This document shows, piece by piece, positions 22,623 to 23,448 of a stretch of 23,448 nucleotides of DNA (positions are counted from its first letter, which is position 1; every line of letters starts with the position of its first letter). The notes beneath the pieces are model-generated. The model saw only the letters and a list, made by a program, of their open reading frames with translations, was not told where the DNA came from and ran no database searches. Made by a program: the position numbers and the translations under genes. The stretch covers positions 1 through 23,448 of the forward strand of contig CAYRGQ010000047.1 of the NCBI GenBank assembly GCA_964423925.1. The letters run 5' to 3'. The DNA is from CAYRGQ01 sp964423925. Lineage in GTDB: Bacteria; Bacteroidota; Bacteroidia; Sphingobacteriales; Sphingobacteriaceae.

Positions 22623-23448
22623 ATGGACAACGAGACAACACCAACCCAAGGTGCGCTCCGCGATGGTGCCCTGCAAGGCAAGACCATTGTCGTAACGGGC
22701 GGTGGAACGGGCTTGGGCAAGGAAATGAGCCGGTACTTCCTGCAGTTGGGCTCGCGGGTCGTCATTACGAGCCGCAAATTGGACGTCATCGAAAGCACCG
22801 CGAAGGAATTGCGGGAGGAAACAGGTGGCGAGGTGGCCACGGTCGCCTGCGACGTACGTAATTATGAGCAGGTGGAAGCCATGCGCGACGCGGCCTTAGC
22901 CGCATTTGGGCAGGTCGACGGGTTGGTAAATAACGCCGCTGGGAATTTTATTTCGCCCACGGAGCGATTGTCGGCAAATGCGTTTGCTACGGTAATTGAT
23001 ATCGTGCTAAAAGGTACAGCCAACTGCACGTTGGCATTTGGCAAGCATTGGGTCGCCGCCAAGCAACCCGCCAGTATTCTCAATATCATCACAACGTATG
23101 CGTTTACCGGTTCGGCCTATGTAGTGCCATCGGCTTCTGCCAAAGGGGGCGTACTGGCGATGACTCGCTCGCTCGCGGTGGAATGGGGGCGGCACGGAAT
23201 CCGCAGCAACGCCATCGCGCCCGGACCTTTCCCAACTCAGGGTGCTTGGGAGCGCTTGCTGCCAGGTGACTTGGCCGAACAGTTTGACTTCAAGAATCGT
23301 GTACCGCTCAAGCGGGTTGGAGAATACCAGGAACTCGCCAACCTAGCGGCGTTTCTCATGTCTGACTATGCGCGATACATCAATGGCGAAGCGATAACCA
23401 TTGATGGCGGGGAGTGGTTGCAAGGTGCTGGGCAACTGAGTGGCCTAG
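22623..23448 (+). CDS. SDR-family 2,4-dienoyl-CoA reductase-like protein (3' end outside window)
   Basis: The frame opens at ATG 22623 and is still open at the last base, showing 275 residues; relatives have about 290, so only a short tail is missing. It is a short-chain dehydrogenase with NADP-binding TGGGTGLG (25-32), NNAAGNFISPTERLS (103-117) and ITTYAFTGSAYVVPSASAKGG (156-176). Tyr159 and Lys174 are fifteen apart, as Tyr199 and Lys214 are in human mitochondrial DECR1, in place of the standard YxxxK. PGPFPTQGAWERL and the LANLAAFLMSDYARYINGEAITIDGGEW region also match that enzyme. It should reduce 2,4-dienoyl-CoA with NADPH so that polyunsaturated acyl chains can enter beta-oxidation. It follows the isomerase gene by 22 bp, forming one functional pair. 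Confidence 0.88.
   Translation, partial: MDNETTPTQGALRDGALQGKTIVVTGGGTGLGKEMSRYFLQLGSRVVITSRKLDVIESTAKELREETGGEVATVACDVRNYEQVEAMRDAALAAFGQVDGLVNNAAGNFISPTERLSANAFATVIDIVLKGTANCTLAFGKHWVAAKQPASILNIITTYAFTGSAYVVPSASAKGGVLAMTRSLAVEWGRHGIRSNAIAPGPFPTQGAWERLLPGDLAEQFDFKNRVPLKRVGEYQELANLAAFLMSDYARYINGEAITIDGGEWLQGAGQLSGL

Noticed and set aside
1..23448. CRISPR array, rRNA, insertion sequence or prophage
   Set aside because: No regularly spaced repeats, no rRNA-like sequence, no transposase or phage structural genes were found on either strand.

Overview
The window comes from a Bacteroidota chromosome, most likely a Sphingobacteriaceae-type organism. The signs are an MG2/TonB-plug surface protein of a Bacteroidota kind, a DPP IV-like S9 peptidase, a PepSY-like secreted protein, a Bacteroidota-style tRNA-Glu, weak Shine-Dalgarno sites and occasional TAnnTTTG promoter boxes. 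Most of the DNA is of medium G+C. A block at about 14.63-15.83 kb is visibly AT-rich (two sampled 60-base rows count 28% and 40% G+C, against 52% in a row of the peptidase gene).

Region 1 (1-8481): the tail of an FAD-dependent oxidoreductase and a YeiH-family membrane protein, then a divergent cluster that looks like a sugar-handling unit. On the minus strand is a 1059-residue exported SGNH-like/beta-propeller/HEAT/cytochrome c protein of the PVC heme-binding type. On the plus strand are an FHS-like MFS sugar transporter, a ThuA-domain lipoprotein, and a TIM-barrel ketose 3-epimerase with every catalytic residue of the D-tagatose/D-psicose 3-epimerase family. The layout (redox protein and ThuA outside, permease in the membrane, epimerase inside) suggests a complete route for an unusual or oxidised sugar. 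It is the best candidate here for an incompletely described system.

Region 2 (8659-14231): an outer-membrane barrel-like protein and an S9 peptidase, each followed by a good terminator. These are followed on the minus strand by a PepSY-like secreted protein, a DUF2200 protein and an isopenicillin-N-synthase-like 2-oxoglutarate/Fe(II) oxygenase.

Region 3 (14232-17308): a mosaic accessory segment. It holds two decayed gene fragments, an AT-rich three-gene minus-strand operon (membrane protein, small Cro/CI-type regulator, orphan protein) with a perfect 10-bp inverted repeat upstream, and flanking imperfect direct repeats. Beyond it an AraC regulator faces a GlcG/HbpS-family gene across a spacer with three GTTGTC elements. 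A near-identical 36-bp piece of that GlcG/HbpS gene lies at the far edge of the AT-rich block.

Region 4 (17368-23448): tRNA-Glu(TTC), purD, a 912-residue MG2/TonB-plug protein, and two closely spaced genes for auxiliary beta-oxidation of unsaturated fatty acids: a Delta3,Delta2-enoyl-CoA isomerase-like protein and a 2,4-dienoyl-CoA reductase-like SDR that runs off the right edge. No CRISPR array, rRNA, complete insertion sequence or integrase was seen.
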